NCBI RefSeq assembly: GCF_001182745.1
Contig: NZ_LN868939.1
Span: 2,108,001-2,172,000 of the forward strand
Direction: 5' to 3'
DNA length: 64,000 nt
Origin: Nocardia farcinica
Lineage (GTDB): Bacteria > Actinomycetota > Actinomycetes > Mycobacteriales > Mycobacteriaceae
Shown: piece after piece, positions 1-10,402 of the stretch
Layout: every line of letters begins with the position of its first letter
How positions within the stretch are numbered: the stretch's first letter is position 1
Program-made: the position numbers and the translations under genes
Notes under the pieces: model-generated
Told to the model about the DNA's origin: nothing
Databases searched by the model: none
The model's input: only the letters and a program-made list of their open reading frames with translations

Positions 1-1
1 C

Positions 2-496
2 GCCGCGGCGCTGTTCGACCAGACCGGCGTCGTGGTCGCCGCCACCACGGCCTACCGCAGGCTGATGGCGCCGACCGGGCTGTTCGACCCCGACAACGAC
101 GGCCACCTCGCCTGGTACGTCTTCGCCGATCCGCGAGCCCGCGAGCTCTACCCCGACTGGTCGCACGTCGCCGATCAATGGGTCGCCACCCTCAAGCAGG
201 GGCCCTTCCGCGCCGATCCGGCCCTGGCCGCGCTGGCCGACCAGCTCACCGTGGTGGCGGGCGCGGAGTTCACCGACCGGGTGGCGTCGGTGCCCGGCCT
301 GCCCGCCGCGAGCGGCGTGATGCGGATGAACCATCCCGAGGTCGGCGCGTTGCGGCTGGCCTACGAGACACTCGACCTCTCCGCCGACGACGCGCAACGG
401 CTGGTCGTGCACCTGCCCGCGGACGAGGCCACCGCCGCGGCCCTGGACACCCTGGCCGGGCGGCGTCCCGGTGGCCTGCGCGCGGTCTCCGGGTGA
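2..496 (+). CDS. MmyB-like transcriptional regulator, 5'-truncated
   Basis: The frame is open to the left edge, so only the C-terminal part is present and any N-terminal helix-turn-helix domain lies outside the window. The visible part matches the MmyB-type ligand-binding domain of actinobacterial XRE regulators: FADPRARELYPDW near the start, then LRLAYETLDL and the closing block QRLVVHLPADE. The family is thought to sense a small or fatty-acid-like ligand and control nearby genes; which genes cannot be told here. An internal GTG at 32 is not the true start, because coding similarity continues upstream of it. Confidence 0.8.
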   Translation, partial: AAALFDQTGVVVAATTAYRRLMAPTGLFDPDNDGHLAWYVFADPRARELYPDWSHVADQWVATLKQGPFRADPALAALADQLTVVAGAEFTDRVASVPGLPAASGVMRMNHPEVGALRLAYETLDLSADDAQRLVVHLPADEATAAALDTLAGRRPGGLRAVSG

Positions 497-538
497 GCGG
501 TTTCACCGGCTCGCGGGGGACCGGTAGCCTTGGAGATC

Positions 539-1657
539 GTGCATCCTGACGTTTCCGCTGATCTCGCCGAACTCGACGCCACCCTCAAGACGGTCGAGTC
601 GGTCCTCGACATCGAGGAACTGCGCCGCCGCATCGATGAGCTCGAACACCAGGCCGCGGACCCGGACCTGTGGAACGACCAGGACCATGCCCAGCGCGTG
701 ACCAGCGAACTCTCCCACGCGCAGGGCGAGTTGCGCCGGGTCGAGGATCTGCGCAGGCGGCTCGAGGACCTGCCGGTGCTCTACGAACTCGCCGAGGGCG
801 AGGAGGGCGAGGCCAGGACGGCCGCGCTCGAGGAGGCCGACGCCGAGCGCGCCGCGCTGCACAGCGACGTGGAGGCGATGGAGGTCCGCACCCTGCTCTC
901 GGGCGAGTACGACAAGCGCGAGGCGCTGGTCAACATCCGTTCCGGCGCCGGTGGCGTGGACGCCGCGGACTGGGCCGAGATGCTGATGCGCATGTACATC
1001 CGCTGGGCCGACCGGCACGGCTACCCGGTGGAGGTCTACGACACCTCCTACGCCGAGGAGGCCGGGATCAAGAGCGCCACCTTCGCGGTGAAGACCCCCT
1101 ACGCCTACGGCACCCTCTCGGTCGAGATGGGCACCCACCGGCTGGTGCGGATCAGCCCGTTCGACAACCAGGGCCGCAGGCAGACCTCCTTCGCCGAGGT
1201 CGAGGTCCTGCCGGTGGTGGAGACCACCGACCACATCGAGGTGCCCGAGACCGAGATCCGCGTCGACGTCTACCGTTCGTCGGGTCCGGGCGGCCAGTCG
1301 GTCAACACCACCGACTCCGCGGTGCGCATCACCCACATCCCCACCGGCATCGTCGTGACCTGCCAGAACGAGAAATCGCAGCTGCAGAACAAGATCTCGG
1401 CCATGCGCGTGCTGCAGGCCAAGCTGCTCGAACGCAAGCGGCAGGAGGAGCGCGCCGAGATGGACGCCCTCAAGACCAACGAGGGCGCGTCCTGGGGCAA
1501 CCAGATGCGGTCGTACGTGCTGCACCCGTACCAGATGGTCAAGGACCTGCGCACCAACTACGAGGTGAACAATCCCTCGGCCGTGCTCAATGGTGACATC
1601 GACGGCTTCATCGAGAGCGGCATCCGCTGGCGCATGCGCGAGAGTCAAGCGAGTTAG
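539..1657 (+). CDS. prfB: peptide chain release factor 2 (RF2)
   Basis: Class I release factor that reads UGA/UAA and triggers peptidyl-tRNA hydrolysis on the ribosome. With a GTG start at 539 it is 372 residues, normal for RF2. The RF2 anticodon tripeptide SPF is at about residues 206-208 and the catalytic GGQ at about 251-253, inside [15 protein letters not shown]. The frame is uninterrupted, so the programmed +1 frameshift of many bacterial prfB genes is absent, as is usual in actinobacteria. The in-frame TTG at 530 is an alternative start and has a better placed G-rich ribosome site (about 515-520). The order prfB-mscS-ftsEX-smpB is typical of Nocardia and mycobacteria. Confidence 0.96.
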   Translation: MHPDVSADLAELDATLKTVESVLDIEELRRRIDELEHQAADPDLWNDQDHAQRVTSELSHAQGELRRVEDLRRRLEDLPVLYELAEGEEGEARTAALEEADAERAALHSDVEAMEVRTLLSGEYDKREALVNIRSGAGGVDAADWAEMLMRMYIRWADRHGYPVEVYDTSYAEEAGIKSATFAVKTPYAYGTLSVEMGTHRLVRISPFDNQGRRQTSFAEVEVLPVVETTDHIEVPETEIRVDVYRSSGPGGQSVNTTDSAVRITHIPTGIVVTCQNEKSQLQNKISAMRVLQAKLLERKRQEERAEMDALKTNEGASWGNQMRSYVLHPYQMVKDLRTNYEVNNPSAVLNGDIDGFIESGIRWRMRESQAS

Positions 1658-1800
1658 CCTGCGGCGGAGCGGCTTTCGATCGACGGGTGGATGATGTCGG
1701 TGACCTCGGATGCCCGCGTGGACGAGTCGCCGCGGCGCGAGCGGGGTAGCCTGTCTGGCGTGTTTGTTCCGGATGGTGTGACGCGGCAGCGAGGGGCGCG

Positions 1801-2649
1801 GTGACGGCGCTCGCCTCGGCCGCCGAGAACACGGCCTGGTTGCGTTCCAACGGCCTCGAGATCGTGCTGCTGATCCTCGGCGCGATGCTGTTCAGCCGGT
1901 TCGCGACGTACGTACGCGACCGGATCACCGCGAAGATCGACGCCGGGTTCCGCGGCGGCGACGCCCTGGTGCGCACCGAGGCCGCCAAGCACCGGCACGC
2001 GCTGGCGCAGGTGCTCACCTGGGTGGTGCTCACCATCGCCTACGTGCTGGTGGGCATGGAGGTGCTGCAGCGCCTCGGCTTCCAGGTGACCGGCCTGGTC
2101 GCGCCCGCGGCCGTGCTCGGCGCCGCGCTCGGCTTCGGCGCGCAGCGCATCGTGCAGGACATCCTCGCCGGGTTCTTCCTCATCACCGAGCGCCAGTACG
2201 GCTTCGGCGATGTGGTCCGGATCGCGGTCACCGGCTCGGCCGAGATGGCCGAGGGCACGGTCGAGGACGTGACCCTGCGCATCACCACGCTGCGCAACGC
2301 CGACGGCGAGGTGATCACCGTGCCGAACGGGCAGATCGTGAAAGTGACCAACCTGTCCAAGGATTGGGCGCGCGCCGCGATCGACGTGCCGGTGGCCGCC
2401 AGCGCCGACATCACCCGGGTGAACGAGATCCTGCACAAGGTAGGCGCCGAGGCCTTCCGTGATCCGCGACTCGAGCCGCTGCTGCTCGACGAGCCGACGG
2501 TGATGGGTTTGGACGACCTCTCGGTGGATCAGATGAACATCAGGATGGTCGCGCGCACATTGCCGGGCAAGCAGTTCGAGGTCGGCCGCGAGCTGCGGGT
2601 CCGGGTGGCCTCGGCACTGCGCCGGGAGGGAATCAGTGAAACTGCGTAA
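1801..2649 (+). CDS. MscS-family mechanosensitive ion channel
   Basis: Predicted small-conductance mechanosensitive channel of 282 residues that would relieve turgor on osmotic downshock. Hydrophobic segments lie near residues 20-35 and 65-90, followed by the pore-lining helix rich in Ala and Gly (AAAVLGAALGFGAQRIVQDILAG, interrupted here only by its own length). The cytoplasmic beta domain follows with NGQIVKVTNLSKDWARA. The GTG start at 1801 is preceded by a GAGG-containing ribosome site. The 3' end overlaps the next small gene by 14 bases, so the two are probably cotranscribed. Confidence 0.9.
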   Translation: MTALASAAENTAWLRSNGLEIVLLILGAMLFSRFATYVRDRITAKIDAGFRGGDALVRTEAAKHRHALAQVLTWVVLTIAYVLVGMEVLQRLGFQVTGLVAPAAVLGAALGFGAQRIVQDILAGFFLITERQYGFGDVVRIAVTGSAEMAEGTVEDVTLRITTLRNADGEVITVPNGQIVKVTNLSKDWARAAIDVPVAASADITRVNEILHKVGAEAFRDPRLEPLLLDEPTVMGLDDLSVDQMNIRMVARTLPGKQFEVGRELRVRVASALRREGISETA

Positions 2650-2854
2650 GAAGACCGAGCTTTTGGACGTGAAGCCCCGCAAGTCGACCGCGATCCTGGT
2701 CGCGGCCTGGATCGCGACCTTCGTGCTGTACGTGTTCGTCAAGCCGGACCAGCAGGTCGCGACCAAGATCTCCCCGATCAGCGGCACCACCCCGGCCGTG
2801 GTGAACAACAACACGGTGCCCGCCTCGGCGAACACCGGGCAATCGGGCCCGTAG
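2636..2854 (+). CDS. small single-span membrane protein of unknown function
   Basis: A 72-residue protein starting at GTG 2636 inside the end of the MscS gene. It has a basic N-terminus (KLRKKTELLDVKPRKS), one hydrophobic segment at about residues 22-38 and a Thr/Asn/Ser-rich tail that would lie outside the membrane. I do not recognise a named family. Overlap with mscS and the short gap before ftsE suggest a shared transcript. Confidence 0.65.
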   Translation: MKLRKKTELLDVKPRKSTAILVAAWIATFVLYVFVKPDQQVATKISPISGTTPAVVNNNTVPASANTGQSGP

Positions 2855-2905
2855 CGGCCGCGGGGCCCGGTCGGCCGCCGCGCCCGCTGGCTACACTGGC
2901 TCCCC

Positions 2906-3595
2906 GTGATCACCATGCGGAACGTCACCAAGTCGTACAAGACCTCGACGCGACCCGCGCTGGACAACATCACGGTGGATGTGGACAAGGGCGAGTTCGT
3001 CTTCATCATCGGACCGTCCGGTTCCGGGAAGTCGACCTTCATGCGGCTGCTGCTCAAGGAGGAGTCGCCGACGGCCGGAGAGATCCGGGTCGCCGATTTC
3101 CGGGTCGACCGGTTGCCCGGGCGCAAGGTTCCCAAGCTGCGTCAGCGGATGGGCTGCGTGTTCCAGGACTTCCGGTTGCTGCAGCAGAAGACGGTCCAGG
3201 AGAACGTGGCGTTCGCGCTGGAAGTGATCGGCAAGCGGCGTCAGGTCATCGAGCGCACCGTCCCCGAGGTGCTCGACATGGTGGGCCTCGGCGGCAAGGC
3301 CGACCGGCTGCCCAGCGAGCTGTCCGGTGGTGAGCAGCAGCGCGTGGCGATCGCGCGCGCGTTCGTGAACCGGCCGCTGGTGCTGCTGGCCGACGAGCCG
3401 ACCGGCAACCTCGACCCCGACACCAGCGGCGAGATCATGCTGCTGCTCGAGCGCATCAACCGCACCGGCACCACGGTGCTGATGGCCACCCACGACAACC
3501 ACATCGTCGACGCGATGCGCAGACGGGTGGTCGAACTCGATCACGGCAGGCTGGTGCGCGACGAGGCGACCGGCGTCTACGGGGTGGGGCGGTAA
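2906..3595 (+). CDS. ftsE: cell division ATP-binding protein FtsE
   Basis: ABC ATPase that partners FtsX at the septum and drives cell-wall hydrolase activation during division. It has 229 residues. Walker [10 protein letters not shown] is near residue 36, the signature [15 protein letters not shown] near 140, and Walker [13 protein letters not shown] near 160, followed by the H-loop ATHD. The GTG start at 2906 fits the family N-terminus ([10 protein letters not shown]). The stop TAA overlaps the ftsX ATG by one base, indicating translational coupling. Confidence 0.97.
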   Translation: MITMRNVTKSYKTSTRPALDNITVDVDKGEFVFIIGPSGSGKSTFMRLLLKEESPTAGEIRVADFRVDRLPGRKVPKLRQRMGCVFQDFRLLQQKTVQENVAFALEVIGKRRQVIERTVPEVLDMVGLGGKADRLPSELSGGEQQRVAIARAFVNRPLVLLADEPTGNLDPDTSGEIMLLLERINRTGTTVLMATHDNHIVDAMRRRVVELDHGRLVRDEATGVYGVGR

Positions 3596-4497
3596 TGCGC
3601 GGCAGCTTCCTGCTCGGCGAGGTCGTCACCGGCCTGCGCCGCAACGTGACCATGACCGTGGCGATGATCCTCACCACCGCGGTCTCGCTGGCGATGCTCG
3701 GCGGCGGCCTGCTGTCGGTGCGGATGGCCGACAAGACCGAGCAGTACTTCACCGGCCGGCTCGAGGTGCGCTTCTACCTCGACGAGAACATCTCCGACAA
3801 CGACCCCGACTGCGCCGCCGACCCGTGCAAGACGCTGCTGGCGGACATGAAGGCCACCTCGGGCGTGGTGAGCGTGCAGTTCCTCAACCGCGCGGCCGCC
3901 CTCGAGGAGGCCAAGAAGCTGTTCGAGGACCAGCCGGAGATGGTGCAGTACATCTCCGAGACGCCGCTGCCCGCCTCGATGCGGGTGAAGATGACCGACG
4001 GCGGCCAGTACGAGCACATCTATCAGACCTTCGCCGACCGCGAGGGCGTGCGCACGGTCGCCAACGATCGCGAGTTCGTCGACCGGCTGCTGCGGTTGTT
4101 CGACGGCCTGCGCAACGCGGCCTTCGGCCTGGCGGTGGTGATGGCGCTGGCGGCGCTGCTGCTGATCGCGAACATGATGCAGATCGCGGCGTTCACCCGC
4201 CGCACCGAGGTCGGCATCATGCGCCTGGTCGGCGCGACCCGCTGGTACACCCAGCTGCCGTTCCTGCTCGAGGCCGTGGTCGCGGCGGTGATCGGGTCCC
4301 TGCTGGCGATCGCCGGACTGCTGGTCGCGCGTCCGCTGGTGATCGACCGGGCGCTGGGGCCGCTGTTCGACAGCAATGTGTTCCCCCGCATCACCGGCGA
4401 CGACATCGCCGTGGTCGCGCTGACCATCGCACCGGTCGGCGTGCTGGCCGCCGCGGTCGCGGCCTATGTCACGCTGCGCTACTACGTGCGGGAGTGA
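3595..4497 (+). CDS. ftsX: cell division permease-like protein FtsX
   Basis: Membrane partner of FtsE. The 300-residue protein has the expected FtsX layout: one transmembrane segment near residues 20-40, a large extracytoplasmic domain containing two cysteines (DPDCAADPCKT, near 65-72), then three C-terminal membrane segments from about residue 180. FtsX transmits FtsE ATP hydrolysis to periplasmic or cell-wall amidases or endopeptidases. Start ATG overlaps the ftsE stop (TAATG). Confidence 0.97.
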   Translation: MRGSFLLGEVVTGLRRNVTMTVAMILTTAVSLAMLGGGLLSVRMADKTEQYFTGRLEVRFYLDENISDNDPDCAADPCKTLLADMKATSGVVSVQFLNRAAALEEAKKLFEDQPEMVQYISETPLPASMRVKMTDGGQYEHIYQTFADREGVRTVANDREFVDRLLRLFDGLRNAAFGLAVVMALAALLLIANMMQIAAFTRRTEVGIMRLVGATRWYTQLPFLLEAVVAAVIGSLLAIAGLLVARPLVIDRALGPLFDSNVFPRITGDDIAVVALTIAPVGVLAAAVAAYVTLRYYVRE

Positions 4498-4592
4498 GCG
4501 AGTTGTCCACCTGTGGACAACTCGGGGTGTGAGCCGGGAAACGGACGCCGTCCGGGGCGCGGGTGTCGGGCGGCGCTCGTAGGATGGGCCGC

Positions 4593-6458
4593 GTGGATCA
4601 CCCCGACGCCTTCTCGCCCGCCACCGACGCCCCCTCCGGGGCCGGAATCGGTGCGGCACAAGAGGTTCTGCGGCGCGTCTTCGGGTACGACAGCTTCCGC
4701 GGCGACCAGGCGGCCATCGTCGAGCACGTCATCGGCGGTGGCGACGCCCTGGTGCTGATGCCGACCGGCGGCGGCAAGTCGCTGTGCTACCAGGTGCCCG
4801 CGCTGGTGCGGCCCGGTGTCGGGGTGGTGGTCTCGCCGCTCATCGCGTTGATGCAGGACCAGGTCGATGCCCTGTCCGCGCTGGGCGTGCGCGCCGGCTT
4901 CCTCAACTCCACCCAGTTCCCCGACGAGCGCGCCACCGTCGAGGCGCAGTTCCTGGCCGGGGAGCTCGACCTGCTCTACCTCGCCCCGGAGCGGCTGCGG
5001 CTGGAGTCCACCGCGCGGCTGCTCGACCGTGGCACGGTCGCGTTGTTCGCCATCGACGAGGCGCACTGCGTCGCGCAGTGGGGCCACGACTTCCGCCCCG
5101 ACTACCTGGCGCTGTCGATGCTGCACGAGCGCTGGCCGGACGTGCCGCGCATCGCGCTCACCGCCACCGCCACCGAGAAGACCCGCGACGAGATCATCCA
5201 CCGGCTCGACCTCGGGTCGGCGCGCCGCTTCGTCGCCAGCTTCGACCGGCCCAACATCCAGTACCGCATCGAGCCGAAGAACCGCGCCGAGCGGCAACTG
5301 CTCGATTTCATCCGCACCGAGCACCCCGGCGACGCGGGCATCGTGTACTGCCTCTCGCGCAACTCCGTGGAGAAGACCGCCGCCTTCCTGAACGAGAACG
5401 GCATCGGGGCGGTGCCGTATCACGCGGGCCTGGACAACCGCACCCGCGCGGCGAACCAGTCCCGGTTCCTGCGCGAGGACGGCCTCGTGGTGGTCGCCAC
5501 CATCGCCTTCGGCATGGGTATCGACAAGCCGGACGTCCGCTTCGTTGCCCATCTCGACCTGCCCAAATCGGTGGAGGGCTACTACCAGGAGACCGGTCGC
5601 GCGGGCCGCGACGGACTGCCCGCGACCGCGTGGATGGTCTACGGCCTCAACGACGTGGTGCAGCAGCGCAAACTCATCGACTCCTCCGAGGGCGACGCCG
5701 CGCACCGCAGGCAGTTGCAGCTGCATCTGGACGCGATGCTCGCGCTGTGTGAAACCGTGGACTGCCGCCGTGCGCAACTGCTGGCCTACTTCGGCCAGCA
5801 CGGCACCGGCTGCGGCAACTGCGACACCTGCCTGAATCCACCCGAATCCTGGGACGGCACCGTGGCCGCCCAGAAATTGCTCTCGGCGGTGCTGCGGCTC
5901 GACCGGGAACGCGGCCAGGCCTTCGGCGCGGGCCACGTGCTCGACATCCTGCTCGGCAAGAAGAACCCCAAGGTGCTGCAGTACGACCACCACGAACTGA
6001 CGGTGTTCGGTGTCGGTGCCGATCTGCGCGACACCGAGTGGCGCGGCGTGGTGCGACAACTCCTGGCACAGGGGTTGCTCGCGGTGCGCGGCGACTACGG
6101 GGTGCTGACGCTCACCCCGGCCAGCGAGGAGGTGCTCTTCGGCGGCCGCAAGGTGATGTTGCGGCGCGAACCCGAGCGCCCGGTCAAGCAGGCGCGCGGC
6201 GGTAAGGCCGCGCGCGCGGTGGTCGCCGATCTGCCCGCCGCCGACGTGCCGGTGTTCGAGAAGCTGCGCGAATGGCGGGCCGCCACGGCCAAGGAACAGG
6301 GGGTGCCCGCCTACGTCGTCTTCCACGACGCGACGCTGCGCGAGATCGCTGCGCGCAAGCCGACCACGCTGGCCGAGCTCGGCGGCGTCGGCGGGGTCGG
6401 CGAGAACAAGCTGGCCAAGTACGGTCAGCAGGTGCTCGACGTGCTCGCCGCCGCATGA
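4593..6458 (+). CDS. recQ: RecQ-family ATP-dependent DNA helicase
   Basis: Superfamily 2 3'-5' DNA helicase acting in recombination and repair of stalled forks. It shows Walker A PTGGGKS, the DEAH-type box [17 protein letters not shown], helicase C motifs including the [10 protein letters not shown] motif VI, the RQC zinc-binding cysteines ([12 protein letters not shown] and CGNCDTC), and a C-terminal HRDC-like domain ([16 protein letters not shown]). I chose GTG 4593 because AGGA lies eight bases upstream; a GTG at 4563 adds ten residues in frame. The length of about 620 residues is full for RecQ. Confidence 0.92.
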   Translation: MDHPDAFSPATDAPSGAGIGAAQEVLRRVFGYDSFRGDQAAIVEHVIGGGDALVLMPTGGGKSLCYQVPALVRPGVGVVVSPLIALMQDQVDALSALGVRAGFLNSTQFPDERATVEAQFLAGELDLLYLAPERLRLESTARLLDRGTVALFAIDEAHCVAQWGHDFRPDYLALSMLHERWPDVPRIALTATATEKTRDEIIHRLDLGSARRFVASFDRPNIQYRIEPKNRAERQLLDFIRTEHPGDAGIVYCLSRNSVEKTAAFLNENGIGAVPYHAGLDNRTRAANQSRFLREDGLVVVATIAFGMGIDKPDVRFVAHLDLPKSVEGYYQETGRAGRDGLPATAWMVYGLNDVVQQRKLIDSSEGDAAHRRQLQLHLDAMLALCETVDCRRAQLLAYFGQHGTGCGNCDTCLNPPESWDGTVAAQKLLSAVLRLDRERGQAFGAGHVLDILLGKKNPKVLQYDHHELTVFGVGADLRDTEWRGVVRQLLAQGLLAVRGDYGVLTLTPASEEVLFGGRKVMLRREPERPVKQARGGKAARAVVADLPAADVPVFEKLREWRAATAKEQGVPAYVVFHDATLREIAARKPTTLAELGGVGGVGENKLAKYGQQVLDVLAAA

Positions 6459-6539
6459 GGCCGGCGGCGTGCGCCCGGAGCGCGGGAAAGGCCAGGATGG
6501 GCGAGGATGTGCGGAACGTCGACGGGTGGAGGGCCGGGG

Positions 6540-7616
6540 ATGAGTGAGGCACAGGGCATCGGGCGCCGGGAACTGCTGACCGGCGCGGCCGCGCTCGCGG
6601 CGGGTGTCGGGCTAGCCGGGCTCACCCCGGCCCAGGCCGTGCCGGTCGACGCGGGCGTGCAGAAGTTCGGCTTTCCCACCGGCCGCTCGGTGCGGGTGCT
6701 CGTCACCGGCGACGCGGGCACCGGCACCCGCACCCAGTGGGCCGTCGCCGACGCCGCCCGCGCCTGGCACGCCCGCGAACCCTTCGGCATGGCGCTCGGC
6801 CTCGGCGACAACATCTACGAGACCGGCCCGAACAGCGGCGACGACATCCAGTTCGGTGCCAAGTTCGAGCAACCCAACACCGGCCTGGACTTCCCGTGGG
6901 CGATGGTGCTCGGCAACCACGACACCAGCTCGATCCTGCCCGGCGACGGTGGCTGGCTGCTGCGCGGCAATCACGAGGTCGAGTACCACGCCGTCTCACC
7001 CCGCTGGTGGATGCCGAGCCGGTACTACTCGGTGCGGGTGCCCGACCCCGACCCGGTCGTCGAGTTCTTCGTGCTCGATCTCAACCCGCTCGCCGCCTAC
7101 ATCCCGCCGATCCTCTCGCCCTACTGGTCGGTGGACGGTCAGTACATGACCGAGCAGCGCACCTGGTTCGACCGCGCGGTCGCCGAGTCGCCCGCGCGGT
7201 GGAAGGTCGTGTGCACCCATCACCCGTACCTGAGCAACGGCCCGCACGGTAACGCAGGCCGCTACGAAGGGCTCACGCTGGAGCCGATCAACGGCGTGCA
7301 CGTGCAGCGCTTCTTCGCCGAACATGTCCTCGGCGCCTGCCACTTCATCCTGTCCGGCCACGACCACTGCCTGCAGGTGCTCGACCCGGGCCCGGCGGCC
7401 AAGGGCACTCGCCAGATCGTCTCCGGCGCCGCCGCCAAGACCGTCGGCGCGCTACCGCGCCAGGTCGAGGGCGGCACCCCGGCGCTGTTCGAGAGCTACC
7501 ACCAACTCGGGTTCATGGTCATGGAATTCGGACCCGCGAGCGTGGATCTGCGTGTGGTGACCGTGGATGCGGCCACCGCCGCGGGCACCGAGGAATTCGC
7601 CCGCCGCATCGCCTGA
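6540..7616 (+). CDS. Tat-exported metallophosphoesterase
   Basis: Predicted secreted calcineurin-like phosphoesterase related to purple acid phosphatases, 358 residues. The N-terminus carries a twin-arginine signal (GRRELLTG followed by an Ala/Gly-rich core and a PAQA cleavage region). Metal-binding motifs appear in order: GDAG, GLGDN, GNHD, CTHH and GHDH. ATG 6540 is chosen over an upstream GTG at 6507 because it begins just before the signal and follows a G-rich ribosome site. Substrate is not predictable beyond phosphomonoesters. Confidence 0.88.
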   Translation: MSEAQGIGRRELLTGAAALAAGVGLAGLTPAQAVPVDAGVQKFGFPTGRSVRVLVTGDAGTGTRTQWAVADAARAWHAREPFGMALGLGDNIYETGPNSGDDIQFGAKFEQPNTGLDFPWAMVLGNHDTSSILPGDGGWLLRGNHEVEYHAVSPRWWMPSRYYSVRVPDPDPVVEFFVLDLNPLAAYIPPILSPYWSVDGQYMTEQRTWFDRAVAESPARWKVVCTHHPYLSNGPHGNAGRYEGLTLEPINGVHVQRFFAEHVLGACHFILSGHDHCLQVLDPGPAAKGTRQIVSGAAAKTVGALPRQVEGGTPALFESYHQLGFMVMEFGPASVDLRVVTVDAATAAGTEEFARRIA

Positions 7617-7698
7617 GTGGTCCGGGTTACATCACCGAATCACAACACCCGGTGTGGTGGGCAGGCGCGGTGCCCCCGCCGGGCGTTACCGTGCACGC

Positions 7699-7938
7699 AT
7701 GGCACCCGGTGACGCCCCCTCCGACGGCGGAGGTTCGGAAGCATCCAGCCCCACCGCACCGCCCGACGCCCCCGCCCCGGCACCGCACGGCCCCCTCGAC
7801 GCGGCCGTGGAGTCGGTGTGGCTCGGCCGCAGACGCGGGCCGCGCAGGCTGGGCAGGCCGCGCCTGTCGACGGTGCTGATGGTGGCCGCGTTCGCCGGCG
7901 TCCTCGTGCTCTACCTGCTGGTGCGCCCCGGCGGCTGA
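7699..7938 (+). CDS. small Pro-rich single-span membrane protein
   Basis: A 79-residue protein. The first half is Pro/Ala/Ser-rich and acidic, the middle is basic (LGRRRGPRRLGRPR) and the C-terminus has one hydrophobic segment (VLMVAAFAGVLVLYLLV). ATG 7699 is preceded by a weak ribosome site. I do not recognise a family. It lies directly before smpB; orientation and spacing permit a common transcript. Confidence 0.55.
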   Translation: MAPGDAPSDGGGSEASSPTAPPDAPAPAPHGPLDAAVESVWLGRRRGPRRLGRPRLSTVLMVAAFAGVLVLYLLVRPGG

Positions 7939-7992
7939 GCCCGGCCCGCCGGGGGAATAATTCGGTTGCCGCGTCACTTAGAGTTGACCGTT

Positions 7993-8466
7993 ATGAAGGA
8001 GAAGGGGCGAAAGGTCATCGCGACCAACCGCCGGGCGCGGCACAACTACACGATCCTGGACACCTACGAGGCCGGGATCGTGCTGGTCGGTACCGAGGTC
8101 AAGAGTCTGCGCGAGGGCAAGGCCTCGCTGGTGGACGCCTTCGCGACCGTCGACAACGGCGAGGTGTGGCTGCGCGGCCTGCACATCCCCGAGTTCAGCC
8201 ACGGCACCTGGACCAATCATTCGCCCCGCCGCGTGCGAAAGCTGCTGTTGCACAAGCGCGAGATCGAACGGCTGGTCGGTAAATCCCGCGAGGGCAACCA
8301 GACGCTGGTGCCGCTGTCGATGTACTTCTCCGACGGCAAGGTCAAGGTCGAGCTGGCGTTGGCGCGCGGTAAGCAGGACTACGACAAGCGCCAGGATCTG
8401 GCCCGCCGCACCGCCGAACGCGAGGTGACCCGTGAGCTGGGCCGTCGCGTCAAGGGCATGCGCTGA
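7993..8466 (+). CDS. smpB: SsrA-binding protein SmpB
   Basis: Binds tmRNA and delivers it to stalled ribosomes for trans-translation. The 157-residue protein shows the family N-terminus [15 protein letters not shown], the block [14 protein letters not shown], and the basic C-terminal tail ending in RRVKGMR. ATG 7993 is preferred over an upstream in-frame TTG (7966) because the conserved sequence begins there. Its RNA partner ssrA lies about 1.6 kb downstream on the same strand. Confidence 0.97.
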   Translation: MKEKGRKVIATNRRARHNYTILDTYEAGIVLVGTEVKSLREGKASLVDAFATVDNGEVWLRGLHIPEFSHGTWTNHSPRRVRKLLLHKREIERLVGKSREGNQTLVPLSMYFSDGKVKVELALARGKQDYDKRQDLARRTAEREVTRELGRRVKGMR

Positions 8467-8469
8467 TCC

Positions 8470-9771
8470 TCAGAGCCGCGCGCACGGCCCGGAGAAGGTG
8501 ATGCGCTCGAGCGTCGGACCACGGTAGTCGGCGGCCAGCGTGCGCGAACCCAACGGTGCGTCCGGGTCCGGCACACTGATCACCGCCCGCTCCGCGGCGA
8601 GGTCGGGCCGGTCGGTGCCGTAGCGCCGCTGCGGTGCCATGCCCTCGGAGTCGACCGTCAGGCCGCTCAACGCCCGCCGCAGCGCGGCGCGGGTCAGCGG
8701 GCCCTGCGCGGCCGCCGCGGTGAGCAGTTCCTTCATCGGATACGAGGTGGCCCAGCCCAGGTTGTAGCCCCAGTTCGCGGGCGGTTCGGTGGTTGCGGCG
8801 CGGGCCTTGGCCGCACCCGCGCTGTGCCCGTCCCAGCCGTCGAACGGTGAGGTGTAGTTGTAGAGGGCGGTGATCGCCTCGGCGGCCGGAGTCCGCAGCA
8901 GGGCACTGTTCCAGGTCGGCGTCGAGCCGAGGAACCGGCCCTCGTAGCCGCCCGCGACCAGCTTGCCGATGATCTCCGCGGCCTCGACCGGGCCGGTCGC
9001 CAGTACGACCACGTCCGGTTTGCTCGCCAGGATCGTCGCCACCGGCCCGTCCTGGTTGCCGACCTCCGAGTTCGGCCCGGTGTCGATGCGGGCGGTGACC
9101 GGAATGCCGTTGGCCGCGGCCCAGCGCATCGCTCCGCTCGCGTAGTCACCGCCGTAGTTGCCGCGATAGGCGACGATGCCGATCCCGCTGGGCAGATAGT
9201 GGGCGCCGCTGAACCAGTCCAGCCCGAGCACCGCCTCCGCGCAGTAGGAGAAGCCGTAGTCCAGCACCAGGTTCCGGTCGGTGTCCGGGTACTGCCAGCC
9301 CGACCACAGCGTGCCCGCGCCGGTCACCACCCCGGCGGCTTCCATCTCCGGCAGCACCCCCATCGTCTGGGCGGTGCCGAAACTCATCGCCAGCGCCAGC
9401 ACGTGCGGCTCGATCCGCGCGTACTCGGCCCGGTGCCGCTGCGGGTCGTAGCCGGTGTTCCTGGCGTAGGTGCTGATGTCCACCTCGCGGCCCGCGATAC
9501 CGCCCGCCGCGTTGACCGCGTGCCAGAACGCCCGCTGTCCGTCGTGGATGGAGGACCCGAGCGCGGTGAACGGACCGTCCGCCAGATCCGACAGCACCCC
9601 CAGGTAGATGCAGCCCTTGGACTCGTCGAGTGCCTGGGGGCACGGCGCGTCGGTGACGCCGGGACCGGCCTGCTCGGCCGCGTCGGTACACCCGGTGACC
9701 AGCGCCAATCCCAGAACCGAACCGATCACGGCGGTGTGGAACAGACGGTGGCGCCGGCCGATGGTTCGCAT
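8470..9771 (-). CDS. ABC-type solute-binding lipoprotein (periplasmic-binding type 6)
   Basis: A 433-residue predicted lipoprotein with signal and lipobox LVTGC near residue 27, followed by a type I periplasmic-binding fold of the branched-chain amino acid or amide class (GVLSDLADGPFTALG, HDGQRAFWHAVNAAGGIAGREV, KPDVVVLATGPVEA). Start ATG 9771 has AGGAAG eight bases upstream; the longer open frame to 10029 is upstream sequence. No permease or ATPase genes are adjacent, so this may be an orphan receptor. It converges on smpB with only three bases between the stops. Confidence 0.85.
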   Translation of the reverse strand: MRTIGRRHRLFHTAVIGSVLGLALVTGCTDAAEQAGPGVTDAPCPQALDESKGCIYLGVLSDLADGPFTALGSSIHDGQRAFWHAVNAAGGIAGREVDISTYARNTGYDPQRHRAEYARIEPHVLALAMSFGTAQTMGVLPEMEAAGVVTGAGTLWSGWQYPDTDRNLVLDYGFSYCAEAVLGLDWFSGAHYLPSGIGIVAYRGNYGGDYASGAMRWAAANGIPVTARIDTGPNSEVGNQDGPVATILASKPDVVVLATGPVEAAEIIGKLVAGGYEGRFLGSTPTWNSALLRTPAAEAITALYNYTSPFDGWDGHSAGAAKARAATTEPPANWGYNLGWATSYPMKELLTAAAAQGPLTRAALRRALSGLTVDSEGMAPQRRYGTDRPDLAAERAVISVPDPDAPLGSRTLAADYRGPTLERITFSGPCARL

Positions 9772-10033
9772 CAGTCGCTTCCTACTCCGGCCGCCGGATG
9801 GCTGGGTCTCGCCGGTGGCCGATTCGAGAAGATACCCGGCGGTAGCCAGCGGTGGGTACCGGCGTGACATCTTTGTGATTCGCGCCAGGAACGGCCCTGT
9901 CCGGCCCCCGTTGCCGAGCCGTTCGCCGGCCCCGCATCGTGATCGGCACCACGCCCCGCCGCGGCGAAAAACCGGGATGATCCGGGCGGCGTACGATGTT
10001 AAAGTAACTAGCCCGCAAGGTGCGGGCACGTAC

Positions 10034-10398
10034 GGGGCTGAACGGTTTCGACTGCGTACGTTGATTCAGGGGAAGCGTGTCGGTGCAGGCAAGAGACCAC
10101 CGTAAGCGTCGTTGCAACCAATTAAGCGCCGATTCTCATCAGCGCGAGTACGCTCTCGCTGCCTAAGCGAAGCGTCTCTGTCGGCCCGGGATATGCCCTC
10201 GGTCCCGGTGCCGGCATCAGCTAGAGGGCTCACCGTCCGCCTCGGTCGCGGAGACGGACGGGACATCCAACAGCGACTGGGATCGTCATCTCGGCTTGTT
10301 CGCGTGACCGAGAGATCCGAGCAGAGACACAGCGAACTGCACACGGAGAAGCCCTGAAGACGCGGCGGAGGACCCGGGTTCGATTCCCGGCAGCTCCA
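10034..10398 (+). ncRNA. ssrA: transfer-messenger RNA (tmRNA)
   Basis: Rescues stalled ribosomes together with SmpB. The 5' end GGGGCTGAACGG pairs with the 3' acceptor strand CAGCTCC (10391-10397), followed by discriminator A. The T arm is GGGTTCGATTCCCGG. The resume codon GCC at 10128 opens a tag reading ADSHQREYALAA, closed by TAA at 10164-10166, typical of Mycobacteriales. The bases after the discriminator are CGA rather than CCA, so the CCA tail would have to be added after transcription. A relic integrase lies immediately downstream. Confidence 0.96.
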
Positions 10399-10402
10399 CG
10401 AC

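Noticed and set aside
530..700. Possible RF2 programmed frameshift
   Set aside because: The prfB frame is continuous through the N-terminal region with no in-frame UGA, so no frameshift is needed.
503..1648. Long minus-strand open frame opposite prfB
   Set aside because: GC-rich antisense frame of a clear prfB gene; no family features.
4482..6326. 614-codon minus-strand frame opposite recQ
   Set aside because: Shadow of recQ with biased His/Gln/Arg/Val composition typical of antisense frames.
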